Shown one piece after another: positions 57,401 to 64,000 of a stretch of 64,000 nucleotides of DNA; the first letter of the stretch is position 1; the number at the start of each line of letters is the position of its first letter. Source of the DNA: Sphingomonas sp. LY54 (GTDB lineage: Bacteria; Pseudomonadota; Alphaproteobacteria; Sphingomonadales; Sphingomonadaceae); contig NZ_CP141588.1 in the NCBI RefSeq assembly GCF_035594035.1, forward strand, positions 1,054,001 to 1,118,000, written 5' to 3'. The notes beneath the pieces were generated by a model that made no database searches, was not told where the DNA came from, and saw only the letters and a list, made by a program, of their open reading frames with translations. The translations under genes were made by a program, and so were the position numbers.

Positions 57401-57658
57401 CGCGTCATTGGCATCGGTGATCTGGATCGTACCTTCGTTCTTGACGCTGTTGGCGCTGTCGAGGGTGACGGCCGTGCCCGAGGTCGGTTTCACAGAGCCG
57501 GCACTGGCGATCCGGATATCATCGCGCGCGCCATTGGCGGCGGTCGCCGTGCGCAGCGCCGCGGTCGTGGCCGTGCCGACCACCGTCTCCGCGGCGGCCG
57601 GCGTGGCGACGAACAGGATAACGGGAGTGAGGCAGGTGGCAGCAAGCAGGTTACGCAT
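54434..57658 (-). CDS. Autotransporter (type Va-like) with calcium-loop motifs
   Basis: 1074 residues from ATG 57658, which follows GAGGG and gives the signal peptide MRNLLAATCLTPVILFVATP. The passenger is built from repeated NSGTITI/GNVTLTGSI-type strands, as in right-handed beta helices. Two acidic loops, DADKDGDLDG (115-124) and DKDEDKDGIEDD (282-293), look like thrombospondin-type-3 or EF-hand calcium sites. The last 280 residues form the beta-barrel and end in LQFGF. It is an outer-membrane surface protein; the adhesin role is inferred. Confidence 0.9.
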   Translation of the reverse strand: MRNLLAATCLTPVILFVATPAAAETVVGTATTAALRTATAANGARDDIRIASAGSVKPTSGTAVTLDSANSVKNEGTIQITDANDATGIIAAAGGSGTITNSGTITIDETYAATDADKDGDLDGPFAQGARRFGIRVATGGDFTGSIVNSGTITIEGNQSAGIAVSDRLVGGLTSSGKIAVLGDQSVGIALNDVTGNVTLTGSIDARGANAVGMAADGNIGGAFVVQGAVSASGYRVNAAGTDVTKLDADDLLQGGPAVRIAGDVAGGILFDAPPRNLSETDKDEDKDGIEDDKEGTAAISSFGAAPAVQIGAAGRDLAIGAVAGTANGGHGIVVNGSIAADGVYKSINATGLAIGGLGGAVTVAGGVTVNGAVAANSNQGNAAAIRIGDRASLGEIKVTGQVGARGGEAEGSTVHGVLIEQGASVGTIRNAGRITAQVAGAKGVAGAIVDRAGTVTLVENSGIITATGVGAGNSVAVDLRANSAGATIRQPVAAANVAAPAITGDVWFGSGDDLFDLADGTMTGTTRFGTGANRLSLSGDAAYAGEVVFDAGADTMALADTARHNGNVDFGGGADSLTLAGTSVFSGALANSAGLAVNVAGGTLDLTNKGAVALSSLTLAQGSSLTVSIDSAAGTNTLYDVAGAASFAQDTKVNLRLSSVAGSEGNYVIVRAGTLTGGGNLTTAGASLPFLYASTLAANPTAGEVSLQIRRKTATELGLTRSQASAYGAVFEQLDADAQMASSFLAVQDGESFRSQLQQLLPEHAGGTFETVTQASRATARFLADPRSPLVDMGGWGFFLQQVAWGSSKSVGDTASYDVTGWGASAGAELTGSPIGNFGVSLAYLLGKDADGGNDNEVSTNQYEIAAYWRNNWDALQAFARVSGAYIQFDGARSFRGTTGTQNVTRETRGDWNGTLFSAAAGVSYEAQFGRLSLRPAVSVDYYRLKEDGYAETGGGAAFDLIVDDRTGDEAAANASVTLGYDLMGGKKGENFFRFEVEGGRRELIGGSLGATTARFEDGDAFTLASVERTSGWLGRLRVLGGNGDFLVGAELSGEEQQSRAAIAGRVTLQFGF

Positions 57659-57785
57659 CGACAGACCCTCGGGTTGTGGGGCGTGCTCGGGCGTCAGCCA
57701 CGAAAGCTGCACCTCTTGCCCCTTTTAGCGGGCCGCACATGTCAGAGCGCTGGAGCCGAGGGAATCCCGGACCGCAGGATATCTG

Positions 57786-58724
57786 TTATTCAGCGGCGAC
57801 GGACATCGCGGCCGCGTCGGAATCGTCGGCGCAGTGGGCTGCGATGAGCGTGATCAGCCACTGCAGCGCGCAATCGCGCTGACTGCGCGTATGCCAGCTC
57901 AGCCACTGGTCGCACCGCCCGAGCTCGTGCGGGGCGTCGAACAGCGCGAATTGCCCGCCGAGCGCGTAGCTGCGGGCGGCCCCGGCCGGCAGCACCATCA
58001 CCGCATCGGTCTCCAGCAACAGCTCGCTGGCGCCCGAGAAATAAGGCGTGGTCGCGACCACGCGGCCGCGCAGGCCGAGCGTCGCCAGCGTACGGCTGAG
58101 CGGGTCGGTATCGTCGTCGGTGACTGCCACGCTGATCTGCGGCCAGGGCAGCAGGTCGGAAAGGCGGAGCGGGCCGACTGACGATTTCAGCGCCAGAGGA
58201 TGATCCCGGCGCGCAACGCAAAGCACCGGTTCGCTGAACAGATGCCGCTCGTGGACAAGGCGCCGGTCGGGCTCGACGCCACTGATCATGACGTCCGCCT
58301 CGCCGGCGGCGAGTTGCGCGATCGCGTCGCCGCCGACCGGTCTGACATCAAGGCTGACCCCCGGTGCCGCCGCCATGATCGCCGCCAAGGCGGGCCGCAC
58401 CACAGCCTGCACGCCGTAATCGGAGGCAATTATGCGGAAGCGCCGGGAAAGCGTGGCCGGATCGACTTCCGGCGGCGCAACCAGCCGCCGCGCGCCGTCC
58501 AGCCAGTCGGCCAGCGGCCCGGCCAGGTCCTCGGCGCGGCGCGTCAGCAGCATGCCGCCGCGCGTGCGGACGAGCAAAGGGTCTCCGAAAATCTCCCTGA
58601 GTTCCGCCAGCGCACGGCTCATCGCCGGCTGGCTGATCCCCATCCGGCGGGCGGCCTGGGAAACGCTTTTGGTCTGGAGAAGGGCCGAAAGGCTGGTGAG
58701 GAGATTCAGGTCCAGATCGAGCAT
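57786..58724 (-). CDS. LysR-family regulator, NodD-like
   Basis: 312 residues from the ATG at 58724 (MLDLDLNLLTSL); the upstream frame extends to 58907 but is Arg-rich and not family-like. The helix-turn-helix is KSVSQAARRMGISQPAMSRA. The effector domain has a conserved FRIIASDYG start. It lies 127 bases upstream of the autotransporter on the same strand and may control it. Target and inducer are unknown. Confidence 0.9.
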   Translation of the reverse strand: MLDLDLNLLTSLSALLQTKSVSQAARRMGISQPAMSRALAELREIFGDPLLVRTRGGMLLTRRAEDLAGPLADWLDGARRLVAPPEVDPATLSRRFRIIASDYGVQAVVRPALAAIMAAAPGVSLDVRPVGGDAIAQLAAGEADVMISGVEPDRRLVHERHLFSEPVLCVARRDHPLALKSSVGPLRLSDLLPWPQISVAVTDDDTDPLSRTLATLGLRGRVVATTPYFSGASELLLETDAVMVLPAGAARSYALGGQFALFDAPHELGRCDQWLSWHTRSQRDCALQWLITLIAAHCADDSDAAAMSVAAE

Positions 58725-58840
58725 ACAGTCCAACGCATCTGATGGATGCCCCCCACCAAGTTGGCTGGACCGTCCTTTCGCAGGAGCAACGAAGAGGGTC
58801 AAGCCGGCGCCCGGCCTTCTCCGTCGCGCCGGCGTGCGGC

Positions 58841-59305
58841 TCAGGGCAGCTCGCGCGCGGCCGCGAGAACCTCTTCGGCGTGCCCCGGAACCTTCACCTT
58901 GCGCCACACGCGCTTCACCACGCCGTCGCGGTCGACGAGGAAGGTGGCGCGCTCGATGCCCATATATTTGCGGCCGTACATCGATTTCTCGACCCAGGTC
59001 CCGAAAGCCTCGCAGACGGAGCCGTCGGCGTCCGTCGCGAGCGGCACCTTCAGATCATATTTGTCGATGAACTTGCGATGCTTCTTCGCGTCGTCCTTCG
59101 AGACGCCGAGGAGCCAAGTCCCCTCCTGGGCGAAATCGTCGGCCAGCGCGGTGAAGGCCTGCGCTTCCGCCGTGCAGCCCGACGTATCGTCCTTCGGATA
59201 GAAATAGAGAACCAGCTTCTGGCCCTTGAAGTCGGCGGGACTGACCGGCTGGCCCTCCAGCCCTTCGAGCTTCACGTCGGGAACGGCATCGCCCTCATGC
59301 ACCAT
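58841..59305 (-). CDS. bcp: Thiol peroxidase of the Bcp/PrxQ type
   Basis: 154 residues from the ATG at 59305, which overlaps the glnE 3' end by 11 bases. The peroxidatic Cys44 sits in PKDDTSGCTAEAQAF. The resolving Cys five residues later, present in many PrxQ proteins, is absent; another Cys occurs later in DGSVCEAFG. It reduces hydroperoxides using thioredoxin or glutathione-type partners. It is co-transcribed after glnE. Confidence 0.93.
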   Translation of the reverse strand: MVHEGDAVPDVKLEGLEGQPVSPADFKGQKLVLYFYPKDDTSGCTAEAQAFTALADDFAQEGTWLLGVSKDDAKKHRKFIDKYDLKVPLATDADGSVCEAFGTWVEKSMYGRKYMGIERATFLVDRDGVVKRVWRKVKVPGHAEEVLAAARELP

Positions 59306-62009
59306 CTTGTATCTCCGATGTCGACGCGATCGCGCGCCACAATTGCGAAATCCTCTGCCGCGCCCCGTCGTGCGCCGCAAGCAGCGCGTCCCAGTTCTCA
59401 AGCCCGCACGCCCGCGCGACGAGCTCGCGCGAGGCCGGCGGCGGTTCGTCCGATCGCGGCGAAACCAGGCGAAAGGCGACCAGCATCCGGGTGAGCAGGC
59501 GATGAGCGTCGGCAATTTCTACCGGCAGCAAGCCAGCCGCGATCAGCGCATCGATCGCATCGTCGAGCCGGGGATGGAACGCAGTCCTGTGCTGCAGCTG
59601 CAGGACATGGACCGCGAACTCGAGGTCGACCAGCCCGCCCTCCCCCAGCTTGATGTCGAAAGGACCGCTCGGCGGCTTGTGGCGTGCCATATCCTCGCGC
59701 ATCGCACCGGCGTCGGCGATCAGCCGGGCGACATCCCGCTCCTGGTGCAAAACGTCGTCGACCGCCGACGCCAGTGCGGCCCGCCCTTGCGCGGATCCGT
59801 AAACCGGGCGCGCCCGCGTCAGCGCCATATGCTCCCACGTCCACGCGCGGGTCCGCTGATAGTCGGCGAAGCTCGCCAGCGAGACCGCGATCATCCCGTC
59901 CTTGCCCGAGGGGCGCAGTCGCGTATCGACGTCGTAGAGCGGTCCGGCCGCGGTGGCGACGGACAGCGCCGCGGTGACGCGCGGCGCCAGCCGGTTGAAG
60001 TAATCGGTCGCGCCGAGCGGCTTGGGGCCGTCCGACACCGTTTCGTGCGTGCCAGTGAAGACGTAGATGAGGTCGAGGTCCGAAGCGTGGGTCAGCGCCC
60101 CGCCGCCGAGACGGCCAAGCCCGAGGATCACAAGTTCGGACCCGGGAACCTTGCCGTGCCTTCGCTCGAATTCCGCGATCGCGGCATCGGCAAAGACCTG
60201 GATCGCGGCCTCGGCGATGCGGGCATAGCCGGCAGCGATTTCGAGCGGGTCGGTCTGGACCGCGATCAGCTGCACGCCGAGCGCGAAGCGGGCTTCGTTC
60301 ACCCGCCTCCGCACGCGATCGAGCAAGAGCTGGTAATCCTCGTCGGCGCGATCGGACCGGGCATAATCCTTGGCCAATGCAGCGATGGGGCGAACGGGTT
60401 CGAACGCGCTGGAATCGATCAGCCCGTCGAGCAGTTCGGGACGGCGCCCGAGCTGGTCTGCGAGAGCCGGCGCGTAACTCAGCACGCTGGCGAGAATGCC
60501 GGTGAGGCCGGGGCGCGCCTCGAGCAGCCGGTAGAAATTGACGCCGCTCGGCAGGCGCGTGACGACATCGTCGAAGCGGTTCACCGCGCGCATGCTGTCG
60601 GGCGAGCGGCCGAACGCGTCGATGAGCGCCGGCAGCATCGCTTCGAAGGCGTCGACCGCGGCCGGCGTCCGCAGCGAGCGCGCCTTGCCCGTGCGCCAAT
60701 TCTCGATGCGGAGCCGCGCCGAGCCGGGATCGTCGAAGCCGGCCTCGCGCAGCCGCGCCTCGAGCGCCGCAGGATCGCGCGGCAGTGTCGCGCCTTCGCC
60801 CGCACCGAGCCGGCTGTAGGCGGCGGCAACTTCGGTGACGCGGGGTTCGAGCAGGCCGAGCAACATCTCGCCCCGCTCGACGCCGTGCAACCGGGCGACA
60901 TTGTCGAGCGCGGCGCCGTCGGCGGGCAAGGTATGGGTTTGCTTGTCGTCGACCATCTGAAGGCGATGCTCCACCGTCCGGAACAGCCGGTAGGCCTCGG
61001 ACAACGCGGCTGCTTCGGTGGGCGTGATGCGGCCGTCCTGCGCCAACAGCTCCAGCGCGTCTAGCGTCGCCGGCGCGCGCAGCTTGGGCGCCCGCCCGCC
61101 ATGGATGAGCTGGTGGATCTGGGCAAAAAATTCGATCTCGCGAATGCCGCCGCGACCGCGCTTCAGGTCGAAGCCCGGCCCGAACGCCTGGCCCTGGGCA
61201 TAATGGTCGCGGATCCGGCGCGTGATCGACTGCAATTCGCCGATCGCGCCGAAATCGAGGCTGCGCCGCCAAACGAACGGGTGGATCGCATCCAGGAAAT
61301 ACTGTCCCAGCCGACGATCCCCGGCGACGCAGCGGGCGCGGATGAAGGCGGCGCGCTCCCACGGCAGGGCGCTCGATTCATAATAAGAGATGGCGGCATC
61401 GACCGGCAGCGCGATCGGCGTCACCTCCGGCGATGGCCGCAGCCGCAGGTCGACCCGGAACGCATAGCCGTCGCCATCGCGTTTCTGGACCAACTCGATC
61501 ACGCGCTGGCCGATCCGCACCGCCGCCTGGCCCGGATCTTCGCGCGGCTTCAGCGGCAGGACGGCCGGATCGAACAGGAAAAGCAGATCGACGTCCGAGG
61601 AATAATTGAGCTCACGACTGCCATGCTTGCCGAGCGCAATGACGGCGAAACCTGCCGGCTCGGCATCCGGAGTGCGCTGCGCGATCGCTCCGGCCACCGC
61701 TTGCTCCAGCACCCGATCGGCAAGGTCTGACAACTCGCCGACGACCCGCTCCAGCGGCATCAGGCCGGCCAGATCGCCGATGCCGAGCGCGAGCGCCAGC
61801 GCGCTCCGCTCGCGTCGCAAGGACGCCGCAAGCGTCTCGGCGCCGACACCGCTGCCGCGCGCTATATCGAGAGCGCGATCGAGGTCGCCGGACGCCAGCG
61901 CTTCGGACACCCGCGGCTGGGTATCGAGCTGCAATTTCAAGAAAGGCGAGTGACGACGCGCTCGCTCGAGCGCATCGTTAATCGCCGGTTTATATTGCGT
62001 GGTGGGCAT
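59295..62009 (-). CDS. glnE: Glutamine synthetase adenylyltransferase
   Basis: 904 residues, the two-nucleotidyltransferase-domain GlnE. The N-terminal deadenylylating half has LGKHGSRELNYSSDVDLLFLF, and the C-terminal adenylylating half has LGLGRLGGGALTHASDLDLI with the Asp pair. It attaches or removes AMP on glutamine synthetase according to nitrogen status. It is the first gene of a pair with bcp. Confidence 0.95.
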   Translation of the reverse strand: MPTTQYKPAINDALERARRHSPFLKLQLDTQPRVSEALASGDLDRALDIARGSGVGAETLAASLRRERSALALALGIGDLAGLMPLERVVGELSDLADRVLEQAVAGAIAQRTPDAEPAGFAVIALGKHGSRELNYSSDVDLLFLFDPAVLPLKPREDPGQAAVRIGQRVIELVQKRDGDGYAFRVDLRLRPSPEVTPIALPVDAAISYYESSALPWERAAFIRARCVAGDRRLGQYFLDAIHPFVWRRSLDFGAIGELQSITRRIRDHYAQGQAFGPGFDLKRGRGGIREIEFFAQIHQLIHGGRAPKLRAPATLDALELLAQDGRITPTEAAALSEAYRLFRTVEHRLQMVDDKQTHTLPADGAALDNVARLHGVERGEMLLGLLEPRVTEVAAAYSRLGAGEGATLPRDPAALEARLREAGFDDPGSARLRIENWRTGKARSLRTPAAVDAFEAMLPALIDAFGRSPDSMRAVNRFDDVVTRLPSGVNFYRLLEARPGLTGILASVLSYAPALADQLGRRPELLDGLIDSSAFEPVRPIAALAKDYARSDRADEDYQLLLDRVRRRVNEARFALGVQLIAVQTDPLEIAAGYARIAEAAIQVFADAAIAEFERRHGKVPGSELVILGLGRLGGGALTHASDLDLIYVFTGTHETVSDGPKPLGATDYFNRLAPRVTAALSVATAAGPLYDVDTRLRPSGKDGMIAVSLASFADYQRTRAWTWEHMALTRARPVYGSAQGRAALASAVDDVLHQERDVARLIADAGAMREDMARHKPPSGPFDIKLGEGGLVDLEFAVHVLQLQHRTAFHPRLDDAIDALIAAGLLPVEIADAHRLLTRMLVAFRLVSPRSDEPPPASRELVARACGLENWDALLAAHDGARQRISQLWRAIASTSEIQDGA

Positions 62010-62050
62010 GCAACAAAATAGATCAGTTCCGTTCTAGGGGTGCAACAGTT

Positions 62051-62075
62051 GAAACCCCCTGCAACTCAAGGCGTT
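62051..62075 (+). promoter_or_regulatory. Probable EcfG-type promoter for nepR
   Basis: GAAAC (62051-62055), one mismatch from GGAAC, is followed after 16 bases by CGTT (62072-62075). It lies 38 bases before the nepR ATG. Confidence 0.5.
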
Positions 62076-62113
62076 CTATAGGCGTGAATACGCTCAACCC
62101 TAGAAAAGAAGCG

Positions 62114-62263
62114 ATGATGAAAGCTTCCCAGCGGCGCTTCGTGAAGGTGGCGCCGCCCACCGTTCACGCCGGTGTCGGCAACGCGTTGCGCGAGGCGTTT
62201 GCGATGGACGGCGAAGCCCGTTCGCTCGACAGGTTCGAGGATCTGCTGGCCAGGCTCGACTGA
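62114..62263 (+). CDS. nepR: Probable NepR anti-sigma factor
   Basis: A 49-residue frame starting MMKASQRRFVKVAPP. The second half has the two-helix pattern of NepR: GVGNALREAF (helix 1) and SLDRFEDLLARLD (helix 2). NepR binds EcfG until phosphorylated PhyR pulls it off. Context (ecfG and phyR next door, an EcfG-like promoter) supports this. Against it, the central Pro-Val-Pro-Asp-Arg-Phe segment is only partly kept and the gene is convergent with ecfG, not in its operon. ATG 62117 is an alternative start. Confidence 0.6.
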   Translation: MMKASQRRFVKVAPPTVHAGVGNALREAFAMDGEARSLDRFEDLLARLD

Positions 62264-62270
62264 GCCGCCA

Positions 62271-62924
62271 TCACTTCCCGGCAGGGTCGCGATCGCGGCT
62301 CAGTTCGTCCACTTCACCCATAATCGTCTGCAGCGCGGTCTTGTTGGTGTCGGTCACGTGCTCGCGCCGCGACGGCAGCTTGCCCTCGGCGAGCAGGTTT
62401 TCGAGCGCGACGCGGCCGCGGGCGACGCGGCTCTTGATCGTGCCGACCGCGCAGCCGCAGATTTCGGCCGCTTCTTCATAGGCGAACCCGCCGGCACCGA
62501 CCAGGATCAGCGCCTCGCGCTGCGGCTGCGGCAGGTGCATCAGCGCCCGCTGCATATCGCCCAACTCGACGTGGCGGTCCTGGCTCGCCGGCGCGGCGAG
62601 CAACTTCGAGGCGGTGAGTTCGTCCCACTCACCCTTGAAGCGCGCACGGCGCATCTGGCTGAGGAAGAGGTTGCGCAGGATGATGAAGGTCCAGGCGCGC
62701 ATGTTGGTGCCCGCCTGGAAGCGCTTGCGCGCCGCCCACGCCTTGAGCAGGGTTTCCTGGACGAGGTCGTCGGCGAGGTCGCGGCTACCCGAGAGCGAGC
62801 GGCCGAATGCGCGCAGATGCGGGATCACTTGCGCAAGCTGGTCCTTGAACTCGTCGTCCGGGAGCGGCACCGGCTCGCTCCGGACTTCCTCTCCGTCGAT
62901 CAACGCTGGCTGTTCGCCCGCCAT
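62271..62924 (-). CDS. ecfG: General-stress sigma factor EcfG
   Basis: 217 residues from ATG 62924, preceded by AGGGGCGG; an in-frame ATG at 62963 is possible but sits beside a hairpin. Region 2 has DLADDLVQETLLKAW and MRAWTFIILRNLF; region 4 has LPQPQREALILVGAGGFAYE, then CAVGTIKSRVARGR. This is the ECF15/EcfG type that directs the alphaproteobacterial general stress response. It lies after a small membrane-protein gene and a perfect EcfG promoter, so positive autoregulation is likely. Confidence 0.93.
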   Translation of the reverse strand: MAGEQPALIDGEEVRSEPVPLPDDEFKDQLAQVIPHLRAFGRSLSGSRDLADDLVQETLLKAWAARKRFQAGTNMRAWTFIILRNLFLSQMRRARFKGEWDELTASKLLAAPASQDRHVELGDMQRALMHLPQPQREALILVGAGGFAYEEAAEICGCAVGTIKSRVARGRVALENLLAEGKLPSRREHVTDTNKTALQTIMGEVDELSRDRDPAGK

Positions 62925-62965
62925 CAAGCCGCCCCTAATAAGAAATTCGTGGATTGGACGCATGC

Positions 62966-62987
62966 GGCCGGGCTTCTATGCCCGGCC
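62966..62987 (-). promoter_or_regulatory. Stem-loop in the ecfG leader
   Basis: GGCCGGGC-N6-GCCCGGCC is a perfect 8-bp stem between the small membrane-protein gene and ecfG, 42 bases before the ATG at 62924. It lacks a U-run and may act as a partial terminator or mRNA processing site. Confidence 0.5.
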
Positions 62988-63014
62988 ACGATATTATTTC
63001 GGGAATGTAAGAGC

Positions 63015-63152
63015 TTACTGCCAGACCAACAACAGAAGACCGAAAATAATCACCACCAGCACGAGCGAGATACCCAAGATGTAGCGCGTCATGTGGGGCG
63101 TGGTGCCCTGACGTGCCTCTGTCGTGCCGATATGCTGTTCCGGTTCGTCCAT
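63015..63152 (-). CDS. Single-span membrane micro-protein of 45 residues in the stress locus
   Basis: ATG 63152 opens a 45-codon frame starting MDEPEQHIGTTEARQGT and continuing into one hydrophobic helix (LGISLVLVVIIFGLLLLVW) before the stop. An AGAAGGAAG ribosome-binding region precedes the ATG. It lies between phyR and ecfG, directly behind a perfect EcfG promoter. No function is known to me; a role as a stress-response modulator or membrane effector is speculative. Confidence 0.7.
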   Translation of the reverse strand: MDEPEQHIGTTEARQGTTPHMTRYILGISLVLVVIIFGLLLLVWQ

Positions 63153-63191
63153 GGGCTAAGCCGCTTCCTTCTGAAACTCATTCAGACGGCT

Positions 63192-63216
63192 AACGCCCGC
63201 TGGCAGCAGCGGTTCC
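63192..63216 (-). promoter_or_regulatory. Perfect EcfG promoter for the micro-protein-ecfG operon
   Basis: On the minus strand, GGAAC (63216-63212), 16 bases, then CGTT (63195-63192): an exact consensus match, 40 bases before the micro-protein ATG and just past the phyR stop. Confidence 0.85.
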
Positions 63217-63225
63217 CTGAATTGC

Positions 63226-64000
63226 TTACGCCGCCGGAACGGTAGCGGTGTCGAAAAACAGGGCTTGGGCGATCGCGGCCTTCACGGTCGAACGCTGGAA
63301 CGGCTTGGTGATCAGGAAGGTCGGCTCCGGCCGCTCGCCCGTCAGCAGACGCTCGGGGAAAGCGGTGATGAAGATGACCGGCACCTGAAATTCCTGCAGG
63401 ATGTCCTTCACCGCATCGATGCCCGAACTGTCGTCGGCAAGCTGGATGTCGGCCAGCACGAGGCCGGGCCGGCGCGCCAGCGCCTGGGACACCGCTTCGT
63501 CGCGGGTCACGGCCACGCCCGTGACATTGTGGCCGAGGTCGCGAACGATCGTCTCGATGTCCATCGCAATAATCGGCTCATCCTCAATGATCAGCACTTC
63601 GGCGCGGGTCTGGCGCTCGATCTCGGCGAGCGCTTCGGCGACGAGATTGTCCACCTCTTCGGCGCTGGCGCCGATCAGGAAGCCGGCGTCCTCGGGCGTG
63701 AAACCTTCCATCGCGGTAAGAAGCAAAGCCTGGCGCGACAGCGGCGTGATCCGGGCGAGACGCTTCTGGGCGATGCCCTCCGCGTCGTGAAGATCAACGT
63801 TGGTGTCTTCCTCGATATTGCTCGACGACCAGATGGCGTGGAAGGTGCGGTAGAGACCGAGCCGGGGATCGACGTCGCGCGGGAAGTCGGCCGGCGCGGC
63901 CACGATCGCCTCCAGCGTGGCCCGGACATAATTGTCACCGTGGCTTTGGCTGCCGGTGAGAGCGCGGGCATAGCGCCGCAGAAAAGGAAGGTGGGGCGCG
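63226..64000 (-). CDS. phyR: PhyR, general-stress anti-anti-sigma response regulator, 5' end outside window
   Basis: 257 residues are visible; the true start lies beyond the right edge, since the frame continues with APHLPFLRRYARALTGSQ, the PhyR N-terminus. The first part is the sigma-factor-like domain (GLYRTFHAIWSSSN and SRQALLLTAMEGFTPEDAGF). The C-terminal receiver domain has VLIIEDEPIIAMDIE, the phospho-acceptor Asp in LVLADIQLADDSSG, and the conserved TAFPERLL and ITKPF. Phosphorylated PhyR sequesters NepR and frees EcfG. Confidence 0.95.
   Translation of the reverse strand, partial: APHLPFLRRYARALTGSQSHGDNYVRATLEAIVAAPADFPRDVDPRLGLYRTFHAIWSSSNIEEDTNVDLHDAEGIAQKRLARITPLSRQALLLTAMEGFTPEDAGFLIGASAEEVDNLVAEALAEIERQTRAEVLIIEDEPIIAMDIETIVRDLGHNVTGVAVTRDEAVSQALARRPGLVLADIQLADDSSGIDAVKDILQEFQVPVIFITAFPERLLTGERPEPTFLITKPFQRSTVKAAIAQALFFDTATVPAA

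Noticed and set aside
54446..57847. 1133-codon plus-strand frame opposite the autotransporter
   Set aside because: Antisense of Ala/Gly/Asp-rich repeats keeps a frame open by composition; the minus strand has signal peptide, repeats and a barrel.
62026..62030. GGAAC on the minus strand before glnE as an EcfG promoter
   Set aside because: No CGTT-like element follows at 16 or 17 bases.
62172..63245. 357-codon plus-strand frame across ecfG
   Set aside because: Antisense to ecfG and the micro-protein; composition is shadow-like.

Overview
This is a GC-rich chromosomal segment of an alphaproteobacterium, most likely of the Sphingomonadales. The indicators are an exosortase-A-associated polysaccharide locus at the left edge, a PhyR/EcfG general-stress-response locus at the right edge, a TonB-dependent receptor of sphingomonad type, polyhydroxybutyrate turnover genes, and dense gene packing with many 4-bp ATGA/GTGA stop-start overlaps. 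No tRNA, rRNA, insertion sequence, prophage or CRISPR array was seen. No gene-free stretch exceeds about 270 bases.

Layout. 0-3.5 kb: exosortase-linked glycosyltransferase, O-glycosylation ligase, a 35-residue micro-ORF and a truncated membrane protein. 3.5-7 kb: PfpI/DJ-1 protein facing topoisomerase IB-mscS across what looks like a double EcfG promoter, then a VOC-like protein. 7-14 kb: putA, a MaoC hydratase-thiolase pair, small proteins and phaZ. 14-19 kb: ABC exporter and a tonB-exbB-exbD-exbD operon. 19-29 kb: a secreted protein, folB with a pteridine-reductase-like SDR, DUF1285-nudix-CCA transferase, a GGDEF-EAL protein, parC and a lipoprotein. 28.6-33 kb: LysR, a kynurenine-degradation pair and purC, followed by REP-like palindromes. 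33-41 kb: M23 peptidase, DUF455 protein, and an argC-J-B-F-R-G operon with ARG boxes. 41-45 kb: DUF2975/XRE pair, cysNC, M20 peptidase.

45-52.5 kb holds the most system-like region. A BetI-like TetR gene, a Rieske oxygenase, a phytoene-desaturase-like flavoenzyme, an APC permease and a TonB receptor form two convergent operons. Near-identical operator-like palindromes lie before the first gene of each operon, so they look like one uptake-and-oxidation regulon whose substrate is unknown. 52.5-59 kb carries a TPR-sulfotransferase, a large autotransporter with calcium-loop-like motifs and a LysR regulator. 59-62 kb is bcp-glnE.

62-64 kb is the stress-response control locus: phyR (5' end cut by the window), a perfect GGAAC-N16-CGTT promoter, a 45-residue single-span protein, ecfG, and a probable nepR placed convergent to ecfG. 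The same promoter motif occurs at 4.1 kb in divergent form, so the window appears to contain both the regulator locus and likely target genes.
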